From Limnanthes douglasii subsp. nivea (Eukaryota > Streptophyta > Magnoliopsida > Brassicales > Limnanthaceae), in NCBI GenBank assembly GCA_036936605.1, contig JAUPFV010000004.1, forward strand, positions 139,482,973 to 139,546,972: a stretch of DNA of 64,000 nt, in the 5' to 3' direction. Under the pieces are notes generated by a model. That model searched no databases, was not told the origin of the DNA, and worked only from the letters and a program-made list of their open reading frames with translations. Below, piece by piece: positions 1-12,320 of the stretch. The translations under genes and the position numbers were made by a program. Within the stretch, counting starts at the first letter, position 1, and each line of letters opens with the position of its first letter.

Positions 1-3000
1 CATCACGAACAATTAGTCCACCAGTGGCCTCTCCCGTGTAGCTACAAGCTCCGTTGGTATTGATTTTAATTCTACCAGGATCAGGCACCTTCCACTTCAG
101 GTATTTTGCATTTCTCTTACTAATGGACAGAGCACCAATTTTAGCACCTGCGTCAACAACCCCAGACCAATGCTTAGATTTAAGATTAGAGTCTATTCCT
201 AGAATGATGCTTTTAATTCTGCTTATAGCATTATAGAGACTATCAATAGGCTTATCAAACTTACAGTGATTTCTGTTAAACCAGATTGTCCACACTATGA
301 GTTGTGGAACAATGTGGGTTACATGGAAATTACTGTGAGTGAAGCTGAACCAGGTAAAGAACATGTGACGCAGATTCATGAAACGCTTAACAGGTATCTT
401 GAACATGATACCAAAATAGTTCCATAAGGGCCAGGCATAGCTGCAATTGATGAAGAGATGTGTTGTATCTTCACAGTTGCAGCAAAACTGGCACTTAGAA
501 ACTATATAGAAGTGCTTATTGGAGAGAATACTGTCAATAGGAGCAAAATTGTTTAGTATCTTCCAGCTGAGAAAAGAGAATTTTGTAGGGATAAAATGAT
601 GCCAAATTTTTTTGAAAAAGAATGATTTATTGCTTTTTGTTCAGATGTTATCCCAAGTTATTTTGGTATTAAATTTTTTATCTTTAGAGAGGCTCCATTC
701 TATAGTATATTCATGATCATGATTGATATTGACACAGCTCATGTGTTGATATCTTTCATGAGAAAGGAAGGTAAGAAGATTGGAATCCCATTTACCATCT
801 TTCCAAAAAGAATTTACTTTAGCTGGAAGGTACCGAGTATTTTGCTCAGAAATAATGGGAGACATTTTATGCCAGGAGTCTCTCCAAAAATCAATATCCC
901 CGCGACCAACATTCCAATGAATAAACTGGTCAACATTATTCTTAACAGTATGGAGTCTCTTCCAAACAATAGAGTCATTAGCACTACACTTAGCAGTAAG
1001 AGGATGCTTATTCTGGCAGTAAGTTTTGGTGATAAGGTCAGACCAAAGAGACTTTCCCTTTCTGAATAAGTACCAAAGCTTATAAGAAAAGGTGAGTTGA
1101 ATATCAGACAGAAGTTTGATATTCAAACCACCTTCTTCAAAGGGCTTACAAAGGTTTCTCCAACCAGACCAATGTATAGCACTTTCATTAAATTTAGGTC
1201 TCCAGAGAAATTTATTGAAGCAGAGCTCAATTTTGTTAAGAATATTCTTGGGGATTAAGCTATTTTGCATCCAGAAATAGATGATAGGGTGAAGAACATG
1301 TCTTATAAGAGACAGTCTGCCACTATAAGAAAGATTCTTCAGATCCCAATCATTAATTTTATTATAGATTTTAGCTATAAGAGGAATGTAATGCTTCCCT
1401 TTGTTGTTTGCAGCAATTGTAATTCCCAGGTAGTTAAAAGAAGCATGCTCAGTCTGGAATCCCATGGTGGAGTTGATTCTAGCAGTGTTGACACTGGAAC
1501 ATCTAGAAGAGGTAATGATCTTTGTCTTATCTCTATTAATCAATTGACCAGATTCTTGCTGATATTTGTCAAGCAGATGGCTCAAGCTTTTAATGGAAGA
1601 AGGAGCACTGTTGGAGAAGATAATTATATCATCTGCAAAGGCTAAGTATGGTAAGATGTAACCAGATTTTAAGTAGTATTGCATATTATTATTAGAATCA
1701 TATAGGTTGGCTAATCCTCTTAAAAGAGCTTCGTCAGCAAGGATAAAAGGCAAGGAGATAAAGGATCTCCTTGTCTTAATCCAGTCTTCTGAGGGAAGTA
1801 ACCTGTGCTAGTTCCATTAATTAAAACAGAAATCATAACATTGGAGATCAGCCTGTGAATTAGGGAGGCAATATCATCTTAAAAACCAAAACATTTTAAA
1901 GTTTTTATAACAAAGGTGTGAGACATTCTGTCGAACGCCTTCGTCATATCTAACTGCAAGATGATATTTCCTTTAGAAGGCTTTCTTCTAATGTTATGGA
2001 GCATTTCCTTTATAATTAAAATATTATCATGAATTAACCTCTCCTTAACAAAAGCACGCTGGCCTCTAGAGATGATTCTAGGGAGAATAGAGGAGATTCT
2101 CCTATTAATAAGGGCAGAGATTAATCTGTTAATAATAGTGCACATACTTAAAGGTCTGTAATTGTTCCAGGTTATAGGGTTGGCATTTTTAGGGACAAGC
2201 ACAATACCAGTGGCAAACACTCCATTTGGGATAGAGTTACCAGCAAGGTAAGCATTTAAAGCATTACAAAGATCATTACTAATTATATTCCAACAATGTT
2301 TAAGAAAGAAAGTATTGAACCCATCAGTGCCAGGGAAACTGTCTTTCTTCATATCATTAATAATAGCTCTGACTTCTTCCCTTGATGTAGGCTTAGTAAT
2401 CTCCTCATTATCCATGTCCAAAACAATCTTAGGAATGTTGTTTAGAATAGAATCATGAGTATTAACAATGTTACTGTTAATAGGATCATTTTGAAGTGTG
2501 AAACAGCAGAATAAGCTATTTCACTTTGATCAGTAAGCCATTTTCCATCATCTTTAATACCAGCAATGTAGTTTTTCTTTCTTTTCTTGGCTACATAATT
2601 GTGATAAAGTTTTGTATTACCATCACAATCATTTAGCCAAGAATAAAAAGACTTCTGCTTCCAATAGCATTCTTCATCTTTTAAAGCTAGAATGAGAATG
2701 TTATTGGCTTCATCTTTTAGAAGTGTTATTATTAGTATTCTGATGAATGAGCTCACAATTGTCTACTTCAGTAATAGCTTCTTTAACTTTATTAAAAATG
2801 TTACCAAATGTTGTGTAGTTCCAGTTTTTTAAATATTTCTTCAACCTTTTAAGCTTATACCAAAAGATGGTATTATCATCACCATTACAATGCTTGGACC
2901 AATTCTGATTTACGCAATTCATGAAATCAGGATGATTAGTCCAAGCATTAATAAATTTGAAAGAGCTTTTCTTAGAATGAGTATTGGTGTTTAAGATTTT

Positions 3001-3663
3001 GTTAATTGAAATTAAGAGCGGGGCATGGTCAGAACATGTTCTGACCATGTGACAAACCTGAATACTCAATTCATTAAGAATCTTTTGATTGATTAGAACC
3101 CAGTCTAACCTCTTCCAAGCATTGTTGTTGCTCCAGGTATAACGAGACCCACTGTGACCAGGAACATCCAGATTACAGTGTCTTATAAACTCATTAAATT
3201 CATCAGCACTAATACCATCATAGTTTATACAATTGAGCTGATCATCAGGGCTTCTGGTGGTGTTAAAGTCCCCAACAATGATCCACGGCTTCTCATCATA
3301 GGTAAGATTATCCAGCTGACTCCAAAGTAACTTTCTCTGCACTCTCTGATTCTTAGCATAGACAGAAGTAAAAAAACAATTGAAAGTAGCATAATTGATT
3401 TCAAGATGTAAAAACTGATCATGATTAAAAATGACAGAAACACTAATATCATTAGGCCAAAAAAACCAAACTTTATTAGATATATTAGCCATATAGTTAT
3501 CAAACCCAATCCTCCTAGCAATCAACTCAATTTTGTCATTTCTAGCCATAGGTTCTTGAATTGTAATCATCTTAACATTCTCATTTTTAATAATAAATTT
3601 TAGCCTAGCAATAGTAGGATTATTGTGAATTCCACGAGCATTCCAACTGATAAACTTAAACAT
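1..3663 (-). pseudogene. LINE copy 1 ORF2: endonuclease-RT-zf-RVT-RNase H
   Basis: The product would nick target DNA and prime reverse transcription of the element RNA. From the ATG at 3663 the APE-type endonuclease is open, with WNARG, QEP, VGDFN, LDWV and SDHAPL motifs. A frameshift near 2720 and another near 2495 separate it from the RT, which holds QLDMTKAFD, GLRQGDPLSP and FADD. A TAA at 1879-1881 and a frameshift near 1760 split the RT. A TGA at 641-643 separates the thumb and linker from the zf-RVT segment (CQFCCNC, about 440-640). An RNase H start (KINTNGA, GGLIVRD) reaches base 1. The first catalytic Asp of RNase H (normally NTDGA) reads Asn. The ATG fits because its TG overlaps the ORF1 stop. 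Confidence 0.9.
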
Positions 3664-4965
3664 TATCAGAAACAGATCTATTTTGAACCTTTTCTCTCTT
3701 TCTCAGAGAGTTTATAGATAACCTTCTTGAATTGCTGTTCTTGTTTGCAGATTTGATCTTACTGGAGATAACAGATTCGAAATCATGATCAGGATCATTG
3801 GAGCTAGCCCTTGGAGAAGGGTTATAACTACCGATATTTCCACCACGAGGAGAAGCCTGCAGATTATCATTACCCAAAGAATTATCTTCCTCCTCAAGAT
3901 TCTGAAGAGCACTAATGAGATCAGGGTCATTGTTGGAGACAGTCTTCTCTTTAACCGGACTAGCAAAGCTTGTTGAGGGACAAGAAACAGAAGGCCTGTC
4001 CTTGGCAGTAATAATAGATTTTAGTTTCCTTCTATAAACTTGAGTGAAAGTTTGAACCTTTGTAGATTTAGGAGCTTGATCCATTGTAACTTTATCATTT
4101 AACAAAACAGGTTGAACAACATCTTTAGCAATAATATCAGACTTTTGCTGCACATTCTTGGAATCCTTCTCTATATTCTTTTTGCATTTCTCAGATTCAT
4201 GCCCTAAATGATGACAAGTCTGGCAATAGCAGGGAGCATTCTTGTAACTCACACCTAACCAGCAACCCTCACAATCACCGAAACCAACCCACAATTTCCT
4301 TTTCAACAGCCTTGAAACATCGATTTCAACCAAAGCAAAACAGGCATTCACTTTAGCTCTATTAATATCTGGCACCACCACTTGATGAACAAAGCCAAGA
4401 GAAGAAGCCAATTCTTGTATAACAGATCTGTTATATACAGAAACTCAGGCAACTTCTCAAACCTTACCCAGAGTAAGGCAACAGGGCATTCATAGTTTCT
4501 GTTGCTTTGGGGACACCATTTGATAACTCTCATAACCTTACCTTCCACCTTCCAAAACCTTTTCAACCATAATCTATCAGCTTCTTCCAACACAGAGAAC
4601 TCAACAAGAATTTTCCTCGAATCAATCGTTTCATACGTAAACATCTCCTTGAACTTGAAAGAATCAAGAAAGGCTTGAAAAGCCGACCGCTTGGGGATGC
4701 CATCACTGAATTTGGCTATAATTGTAGTCCTCGATTAAGTCAAAAGATCAGCATTCGTTTGCATTGTGAACTGAATCACATTATGATCTTCATAAGACAT
4801 AACCCTTTCCGAACGAAACCCAGCATTTCCGTTCCTATTTTTCAAGACATCGGTGTATAACATCCTTACAGACAAAGCCACATTCGAACCTTGAAGAGGA
4901 AGACTCGTCTCAGACTTTTTATTCAAAAGTGGAAACTCCCCAGTGCTTAGAGAATTCACAGCCAT
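3656..4965 (-). pseudogene. LINE copy 1 ORF1: nucleic-acid-binding gag-like protein
   Basis: This ORF1 would encode the RNA-binding chaperone of the LINE particle. I chose the ATG at 4965 (MAVNSLSTGEF). The N-terminal half resembles the DUF4283 region of plant LINE ORF1 (IAKFSDGIPKRSAFQAFLDS, about 4650-4730). A zinc knuckle C-x2-C-x4-H-x4-C (CQTCHHLGHESEKC) lies near 4190-4235, followed by a Lys/Ser-rich tail. An in-frame TAA at 4735-4737, best explained as a former CAA, and a frameshift near 4440 break the frame. The stop at 3656-3658 overlaps the ORF2 start, so translation of ORF2 in the live ancestor probably used reinitiation or a similar mechanism. Confidence 0.82.
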
Positions 4966-5189
4966 TACACAGCCCAACCACAGGCACAGCCTGCGAAGGC
5001 CCTGCCTCCCGATGAAAACTTATGCACCAGCCCAAGCAACGGAGGATAACAATGGTGAAACGAAGAAATAACAATGCAAGGAGAGAACAAATCTGCGAGA
5101 AGAGACGGGAGAGACGGTTTCTTAGAGGTTAAGAAACCAACTCATTTCTTGGAGCTTTCTTGGGAGAGAAGCCATTTTCTTCACCCACA

Positions 5190-6112
5190 GTCCTATATCC
5201 TTGTTTAATTTTTTTTCTTCTTGTCTAAGACGGAATTTTAACATCTTATATCTTCTTTTTATTGTTAAGTAAAAGAAGTATAATCCAAAAATAGATGAAT
5301 AATATATTATATGTAATTATCGAAAATGAATAAAAATATTACCGGGACTAAATTTTAATGAAAAAAGTTATCGATAAAAAAAAATCCGACAAAACAACTG
5401 AGAAAATCAAAAACTGATATCGGTGATTTGGTAAAAAAGTAATAAAAATAGAAAAAATACGTTTTAGTTAAACAAGGGATATTAAAATATTATTAAAGAT
5501 ATTTAGTATTTAATATAAAAACATATATACTTAATTTTATTGGAATAATGTTTTACTACTACCGAACTAATTAAAATTACGATTCTATTTTAATATTTAA
5601 AAATATTTATATTTTTATGGTCACAATGTAAGGCAATATATTTTTTTTAGTCCAACTTTTCTTATTCTATTATATATTTATGGTTACACCCCACAAATAC
5701 TAATTGAAAATTTAAAATAAATTTAATTATTATATATGATTTTTTTCTTTCCAACAGATACGGTAAAAGAAAAGACTATTTATATTTATTGGTTTAAATT
5801 ATGCTAGGTATATTTGTAGTAGCAGTTACACAATAGGTAAAGTTTATTTGTTACTTCCTTTGTTTTTCTTCTATTATTTTAGGGATTGGCAACTAACTTA
5901 AATATACACTATCTGTTGGAAAAAAACGTAATATTAAAATTTACATTACCCAAATACAATCTATATTTACCTAAAAAATAGAGTATCTGTTCAGGATGCT
6001 CTTAGCCCACAAATTCAATTCCTTTGGAATTACTTGTGGAGCTCGCATAGTTAATAAGTTAGTCCAAAGAGTCTTTTTATTATCTATAGGGTTTGGAGAG
6101 AAAGTTGTAGCG
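5190..6112. other. AT-rich stretch upstream of F-box copy 1
   Basis: No gene is visible. About 5340-5530 resembles 21535-21720, including a shared run ending in 'tttagtatt'. The last 110 bases before the ATG at 6113 match the leader of F-box copy 2 (41229-41342) closely, so the duplicated block includes part of the 5' untranslated region. An in-frame ATG at 5996 is not conserved in copy 2. Confidence 0.6.
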
Positions 6113-7195
6113 ATGGCGATTTATCTACTGGACGATATCTTGACAGAGGTACTTTCTAGGTTACCGGTTAAATCATTGGTGCGATTTAGGTCAGTATCTA
6201 AATCATGGTTTTCTCTGATTTCTTACGCTGATTTTGCAAAGTTTCAATTTAAACGAGCATCGTCCCATAAAATGGGTTTCTATAGAATCGTGGAGTTGTG
6301 CTATAAAAACAAACTTCAATTATGGAGTTTTCATGGTCTACCTGAATCTCAAAGGTTTGAATTGTCATTTTTTGATGCATTCTCCCGAGCTACAATTTTA
6401 GGATCTCCTAATGGTCTCCTATGTGTCTGTTCTGAGTATGATAGCTTTCATATATACAATCCCTCTACTAACCAGTTTAGAGACGTACTGCTCTTATATA
6501 TCACCAACATTCCCAAGTACATTACTATGGATTTTGGTATGATTTGACCAAGGAGGATTACAAGCTTTTAGTTGTCACCTTTCTTCATCGGGACTTTGAG
6601 AACATCGGTGATACTCTATGATTAGCATTTTTTATTTGAGAAGAGGTACTTGAAAATATTTTTAGATGTCAAACACTTTCATATATTTTTTGTGGGGATC
6701 GCCTTGAGATTTTTTTGAATGATGCTATTCATTGGATTTTTATAGAGAACACAGACACTTTAACTCCCCATGTGATAGTGTCTTTTGGGTTAGCTGAAGA
6801 GAGTTTTAGTATAAGTCATGTTCCTGATCTTTGTGGACATAGTGTTCGTCTAAGTGTTTTGGATGGTTGTCTTTGTTTATCTAGTAGTCAGTCTTTCTCG
6901 TGATAATCTTTATGCTTTCACTATATGGATTATGAAGGAATACGGTGGAAGTTCCTCTTGGACAAAATTTACTACTCTAGAGTTTCCAGGTTCCATTTAC
7001 AGTTTTATTTATCCATTGTGTTTGACGGGAGAAGGTGAAATCCTATATAGATACGTGATGAGTGATTTGTTATCGTTTGATGCTCAAACAAAAACTTTCA
7101 AGACTCATCCGGAATTCTATGGATTTAATGGTTTCAATCAAATCGTTCATGTGGAAACTTTGATCTCACCAAAAACATGTGCAACATGGTTGGAA
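6113..7195 (+). pseudogene. F-box protein with FBA-type domain, copy 1 (frameshifted)
   Basis: The ancestor would be a substrate adaptor of an SCF ubiquitin ligase: an N-terminal F-box (LDDILTEVLSRLPVKSLVRF) binds SKP1 and a C-terminal FBA-like domain binds the target. I chose ATG 6113 (MAIYLLDD) because it and its leader are conserved in copy 2 at 41343. Aligned by eye with copy 2, this copy has lost one base near 6497 (gta-ctg against ata-cctg). It then meets TGA at 6545-6547. It also has further damage around 6600-6710 and one extra base at 6890. The tail frame ends at TGA 7211-7213, but similarity to copy 2 stops near 7195, where a hAT end begins. Unlike copy 2, it keeps Tyr (TAT) at codon 64. 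Confidence 0.87.
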
Positions 7196-7197
7196 GC

Positions 7198-7760
7198 AGT
7201 GGCGGATCCATGATTAAAATTTAGGGTATGCCCAGGAGTATTATGGAAAAAAATTCAATAAAAGATAAATATTTTAGTATTGCAAAATAAAAATATGATT
7301 CTAGTTACAACTCAAAATGAAAATATATTATAGTCCAAAAGTAAATGCATTCTCCTCTTACACATACCTTGAAAGTATTGGATAATACCTAGATCATTAA
7401 ATGTAGAAAATATTTTTTCTCCATAAATGTCACTAAACAATCATTAAGCCATGAATTGACCAATATATTTCTCAACTCCTTCTTCACATATTTCACACGA
7501 TAAAATACTCGCTCAATACTTGTGGTAGCAACCGGTAAGGATAAAGCTAGATTCAAAAGTGTGTACACAAATCCAAATATTTTATGTTTTTTTTACGAAC
7601 AAGAGTCTTACATAGATCTGAGATACTCTTCAAATTGGAAAAGTTACCATCCACCTTGACACATGCATCTCAAGTTGGCTATACAACTCCTTATCACTTA
7701 TATATCTAAAGTCATTTGGGTAGAATCTTGACAACCTCACAAGTTGTCAAAGTATTGAAA
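7198..7760 (-). mobile_element. hAT transposon remnant with C-terminal dimerisation domain
   Basis: The sequence starts with CAGTGGCGGATCCATGATT, a typical terminal sequence of plant hAT elements whose transposases carry a TTF-type zinc finger. The minus strand at about 7370-7735 reads in order LVRLSRFYPNDF, then LALSLPVATTSIERVF, then WLNDCLVTFMEKKYF. These match the hAT C-terminal dimerisation region (LPVAT-SVER-F; LRN; WLNDCLV). There is a small frame break between the first and second block near 7590-7640. The rest of the transposase and the right inverted repeat were not found. The insertion directly abuts the 3' end of F-box copy 1. Confidence 0.82.
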
Positions 7761-10280
7761 TGAATAACACAATTTGTGGTCCATAAATTATAAATTAATG
7801 AATAAAAATTAAAAGGAAAATCAAAGTCTTAAAATGATAAATAACATCGTCTTAGTAAAAAAAATAGCAAATAGTTAATAACCACAATTTGTGGTCCATA
7901 AATTATAAATCAATAAATAAAAATATAATATAAAAAATATTACAAATTCATCAATACAAAATATGATAAAGGATAAGTCGTTTTCAAATAATCCAATATA
8001 AAATATGCTAAAGAATCAGTAATTTGCTTAATTATTTACATATGCAAAATATTATTTCTATTGAAATATTTCCTGCAAAAATTACAAATACAAAATATTA
8101 TTTATATTGAAACATTTCATGCAAAATATTCATTGAGAAAAAAGGGTTAGTACAATAATTTTCATAAATACATTTAATACATTAATTTTCTTAAAAAGAA
8201 TCAATACAATAATTTGCTTAAATACAAATTATTGTTTCCATACAAAATATTACAAATTCATCAATATAAAATATGAAAAAATATCTTATTAATAAAAACA
8301 ATTCTCAACCAAACACTTTAAATTAGTATATGGCCATGAAGATCTCGAAGATCGTTTGAGTATGCAGGGACTAACCAGGCGTTTCGATGACGATCTTATT
8401 GACCATTTAGTGAAGGAGTTTTAATTGACAATTGGTGAAGGAGTTTTAATTGACTACCAATTGTCGGATCAAAGAGAAACTTGCTTATCGAGATGCAGTC
8501 TTAAGCTATGAAGAGGTTTTCAAAACCAATTTTCTCATCAACTGGACATGAGGATGCTGTTTGAGGCTATGAATTTATTTTCAAAATCAAAGTTTTTCAT
8601 CAACTGGATAAGTACGATGACTAAAATGTTACTTCGAATAAGGAACACTCGAGAATAATTTCGCTTTATTTTGATAAGGTTTTATTTCAATAAGGTCTAC
8701 AATTATAATTTCAATGTAAAATTGATGGTGATGAGGCTGTGAATTCGATGAAGCATTATTAACTAATGAATGATGATGTAGATGAGAAGCCTAAACAAAA
8801 ACAACTTCTTATTTTATTTTATTTTATTTTATTCAAATATCAAATATTTTAAATTATTCAAATCAACTTATTGTATTAAGATTTGATTTGATTATATTTT
8901 AATATATTTATTTTATTTCCTTGTAGTAAAATTTATGATTTTGAGTATATCTTATATAAAGTCTAGTATGCCTTAATTTTTAATCAGTTTTTGAAATAAT
9001 ATATTTTTTATCACTGAAAAAAAAACTTTTGAGTCTTGAAACCCCATATAAAGTTTTATCTATAATGTTATCCTTGGAATATGGTTTTGTCTATCATTAT
9101 TTCTTTTTGTTATTCCGCTAAATCACCATCTCGTATACTATATTCTCCACCATGCTTCGACTGACATTTATTACATCCAATAACCACCATGAATCCTGAT
9201 AAATTGAGATTACAACCTACTACCCATCCTCCACCTACTCTAGCCACCCCCCAAGTCATCACCCAAGAAAAATCATCATATGTACTTAAATATAAAGGAT
9301 CAAAACAAAGAAAAACATTAATATTATAAAATAATTTCAATTATTAGGAGGATTTTCTATTTTTCTTCACAAAAGAGTTATTATCCAAATACTTTATTTG
9401 ATAAACAACCCGATCTTTGATAGAAATCCACCATATCAATACCACACTCACTGATAAAGGAGATTATCAAAATATAATCGACGACTGCAAGAAATCAAGA
9501 AAAGAAAAGAAAAGAAAAGAATACATATATAAAACCATAACCCTATGTTAGAGAGTAAAAGAGAATCAGAAACTCAGAAAAAATAATCTCAATTTTTATT
9601 CATCAAATTCTTACAGTTTTGAAATCTGACGGGCTTGTCGAAATATTCGATTTGAGTACCCGTTTGATCCAATTCTGATACTTGCGCGAGAAACCATTTT
9701 GTCTTTATTTCTACATCATCATTTCACGGTTGGGTAGAATTCGACCTCAAATTCAAAACAAAAAATTATTAAAAGAACTGTACTACATGCGGCTGAAAAT
9801 CCTAATCAAACAAGAGCATCGCGAAGAATCAACTCATGCATAGTGAGATCAATATTGTGCCCAAGACGGTTGCATTAAATGTTTACTGGGACATAGCAGA
9901 AAAGATACGTATCTCCACACTATGTTTGATAAGTCCACTGGATCTCAACATGCATTGTCAATGTATAATGCATCAACAAAGTATGTAGGTGTCAAACTAT
10001 GCAAATCTACATCAAACTTATCCCCGGAACTAGATTTTTTATTGTCCAAGAATGACATCACTCGGATCAAATCTTTGTATTAACCTCAATACATTCACCA
10101 TTTCATTTAGAATATCTTCACCATCCAGACTAACCTATGGTTCCATTTCCAGCAATGCAATTTTCTGAAGTTTATGGTTGTGAACTATGTCCCGGATAAT
10201 CTCATAACCATCAAAGTACTTTCCTACTGAAAAACTTTGTGAACATTTATCACATTGATCAAGATTGTAGGTATAACAAA
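7760..10280. other. AT-rich stretch without a recognisable gene
   Basis: I see no supported gene. 8400-8620 contains small imperfect tandem duplications: 'gtgaaggagttttaattgac' occurs twice, and a 'tttcatcaactgga' block occurs twice. Short open frames here, such as the minus-strand one at 9110-9340, have no recognisable content. Confidence 0.5.
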
Positions 10281-10286
10281 AAAAAT

Positions 10287-10740
10287 TTACTTTGTACATC
10301 GGATTTCACCAATGAATGGCACCCAACCCAAAAAGAGAATAGAATCCATGAAACATTGAGACCACCATTGAGAACCAACTATTGATGTAAAGATGTGTGA
10401 AATGTATATCAGAGCAAGTCCCTTTATATGTGTATTGACAATTGGTAGAATGAGTGTATTAATGAAGTAATGTTCCCACATAGCTCCATAGAATGGAACC
10501 TCTCAAATAACCCAAAACCAGAAAACATCCATTCCACACGTGGTAATGCTTTCAAAATCCAGATCTTCAAAAGTATATTCGAGTGCATCACAACCATAGT
10601 AAAAAATATCATCCAATGGGCTTGAAGAACTTTCTCGTCGGCTTTGCTTTCCATCAACAACAGTAAAAGTCTGGTATAAAAATATAAGTAATCCATGGAT
10701 GAATGGAACGCAACATGGAGGGGTGTATCCAGGTATGGTG
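10287..10740 (-). pseudogene. Unknown decayed coding stretch
   Basis: On the minus strand one frame stays open from about 10740 to the stop at 10287 except for one TGA near 10505. It would encode about 150 residues. The first half is polar and acidic (DALEYTFEDLDFESI), the second is hydrophobic and Trp-rich (GSQWWSQCF). I do not recognise a family. The low density of breaks over 450 bases in AT-rich DNA is the only argument that this was once coding, so confidence is low. It could be a fragment of a transposon gene. Confidence 0.25.
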
Positions 10741-11582
10741 AATATATATAACTAAGATGTCATAAAAAAACATAAATATTGTTAGTATTATCATGTTTGG
10801 AGGCATCCAAAGCGGGAAGAAAGTGAAGAAGCGAGTCTAGAAGGGTTGCAAAACATATTTGGCAAGATAAAAGTGATCTTCATCACCGTACTTGTATTTT
10901 TGAAGTGTCGCAAGCAAAGCAACTATATAGTGTAGAAGCTTGTCTAAGATTGCATCAAGAAAATGTTCCCCACCAAAGAAAACTTGCTTTGCACCATATT
11001 ATTCTCTCTTAATCTCTCACTCTCCAGAACAAACATCATCAAACATGTCTGTCGTCAACTCTGTCTTATTGGAACCATCCAAAGTTAAGGCTTGCAATTT
11101 ATTTCTTTAAATTGTCCAAGCTTTATACATTCAATCGATATCACCACAAAAAATCCTCGCAGTTTTCATAATATGGGTAATAAAAATAATGACTAAGTTT
11201 CACAAATCCTAGTAAAGGATAATAACAAAAACACGGATAACTAAGAGTTAATCCACAGTAAAAAGCACCATATGCTTAAAAAGAAGGGAAAATTCCTACT
11301 ATAGAGTCATGTACCATGAACATACTTGACGAATTCTAGAAAGCTTCAAGTATAGAACCATGATGTACTAAAAAACATTTCCCGTCATATTGTACCTGGT
11401 AAGTTAGTAGAAAAAATAAAGAATTCAAGATGTGTTATAGACATAAATACTCGTCCACCAAAATTAAAAAGAGTAGTCGCAAAAAAAGTATTCAAAATAT
11501 ATACTAATATAATAACAAAAATAAAAATAAAAAAGGTTCTAAAATACATAAAAAAAAGGACTCAAATAAGAGAGCTAGGTTG

Positions 11583-12320
11583 TCAAGAAACAATAGCGAA
11601 ATCAACAAACCGAGAGGTCACCTCCTTCAGGCACGTCCTTGTTAGCACCACTTCATTCACCATTTTTAACCTGATATCACTATCATTGTCCTCAAGTCTT
11701 TCAATCACGTCACAAATTTGTTCGCCTTCATCAATCCACTTTGATAAAGGAGAAACATAACTAGAAGGTTCACCGGTCCAAATCATAGTATTTGGCCACT
11801 ACGTTTTGGGAACATTATACCAAATAAAATTAAGATTAAAATCATGGTGAAGTGCTTGAATATCAAACATTAATCTGGAACGCAATTCTATGATAATTTC
11901 TTGGGCACAAGAAATCAAAAATAATTTATACATATAAAATCAACACTGAGCTTTACACCAAGCATCAAGCTCATTTAGCACGGTAACATACCTTGCCGAT
12001 GTGGAATCAAACTATTGGTGTAGGTAACCTAAAAGGGATGTGGCACCACCCGTTTTAGCTCTAGCTTATATAATCATCTTACGTAGATTTGTCCAAGTTC
12101 TCTCTAAAGTAGAATTTTGAGCTCGCAGGGCCAACGTATCCTCTTTATATTAGGATAGCTCAGTGGAACTATCTTTTAAATTAGAAGCTTCATATTCTAG
12201 TTGAACGGTTAAATATATCACCATATATTCACTTTCTAGTAACAATTTTTGTAAACGTTTTTCTCTCTCAACATTAGAAGCAAAATTAGCCTTCAAGCTA
12301 GGACGCTCCGAAGGATTCAT
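11583..12320 (-). pseudogene. Unknown coiled-coil protein, frame preserved but with five nonsense codons
   Basis: From the ATG at 12320 (MNPSERPSLKANF) to the TGA at 11583, one frame of 246 codons continues without any frameshift. It is interrupted by five stops (TAA, TAA, TAG, TGA, TAG). Each can be explained by one C-to-T type change, from CAA, CAG, CGA or TGG. The N-terminal 90 residues are charged with heptad-like leucines (EREKRLQKLLLESEY), suggesting a coiled coil. Upstream sequence (12400-13100) also contains scraps of plausible coding sequence, for example HVHWPGNRFFVFFCY near 12550-12590, followed by a possible GT splice donor. So this may be the last exon of a larger gene. I do not know the family; a transposon-borne ORF is one possibility. 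Confidence 0.45.

Larger units (their letters stand above)
1..5190 (-). mobile_element. LINE (plant L1-type non-LTR retrotransposon), copy 1, cut by left window edge
   Basis: This is a nearly full-length LINE read on the minus strand. Its 5' end lies near 5190 and its 3' end is beyond base 1. The order is that of plant L1 elements: ORF1 (DUF4283-like region, then a CCHC knuckle), then ORF2 (APE endonuclease, RT, zinc-binding linker, RNase H). ORF1 and ORF2 overlap by 8 bases at 3656-3663. The 5' boundary is an estimate from where ORF1 and its leader end and AT-rich sequence begins. Several in-frame stops and at least four frameshifts show that it is dead. It is the most complete of the three LINEs in the window. 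Confidence 0.9.

Noticed and set aside
713..1645. Two plus-strand frames (118 and 126 codons) at the left end
   Set aside because: Antisense shadows of the LINE copy 1 RT, which has clear motifs on the minus strand.
9110..9340. Minus-strand frame rich in Gly and Val
   Set aside because: Short, no motif, no neighbouring exon, start not an ATG with context; nothing supports it.
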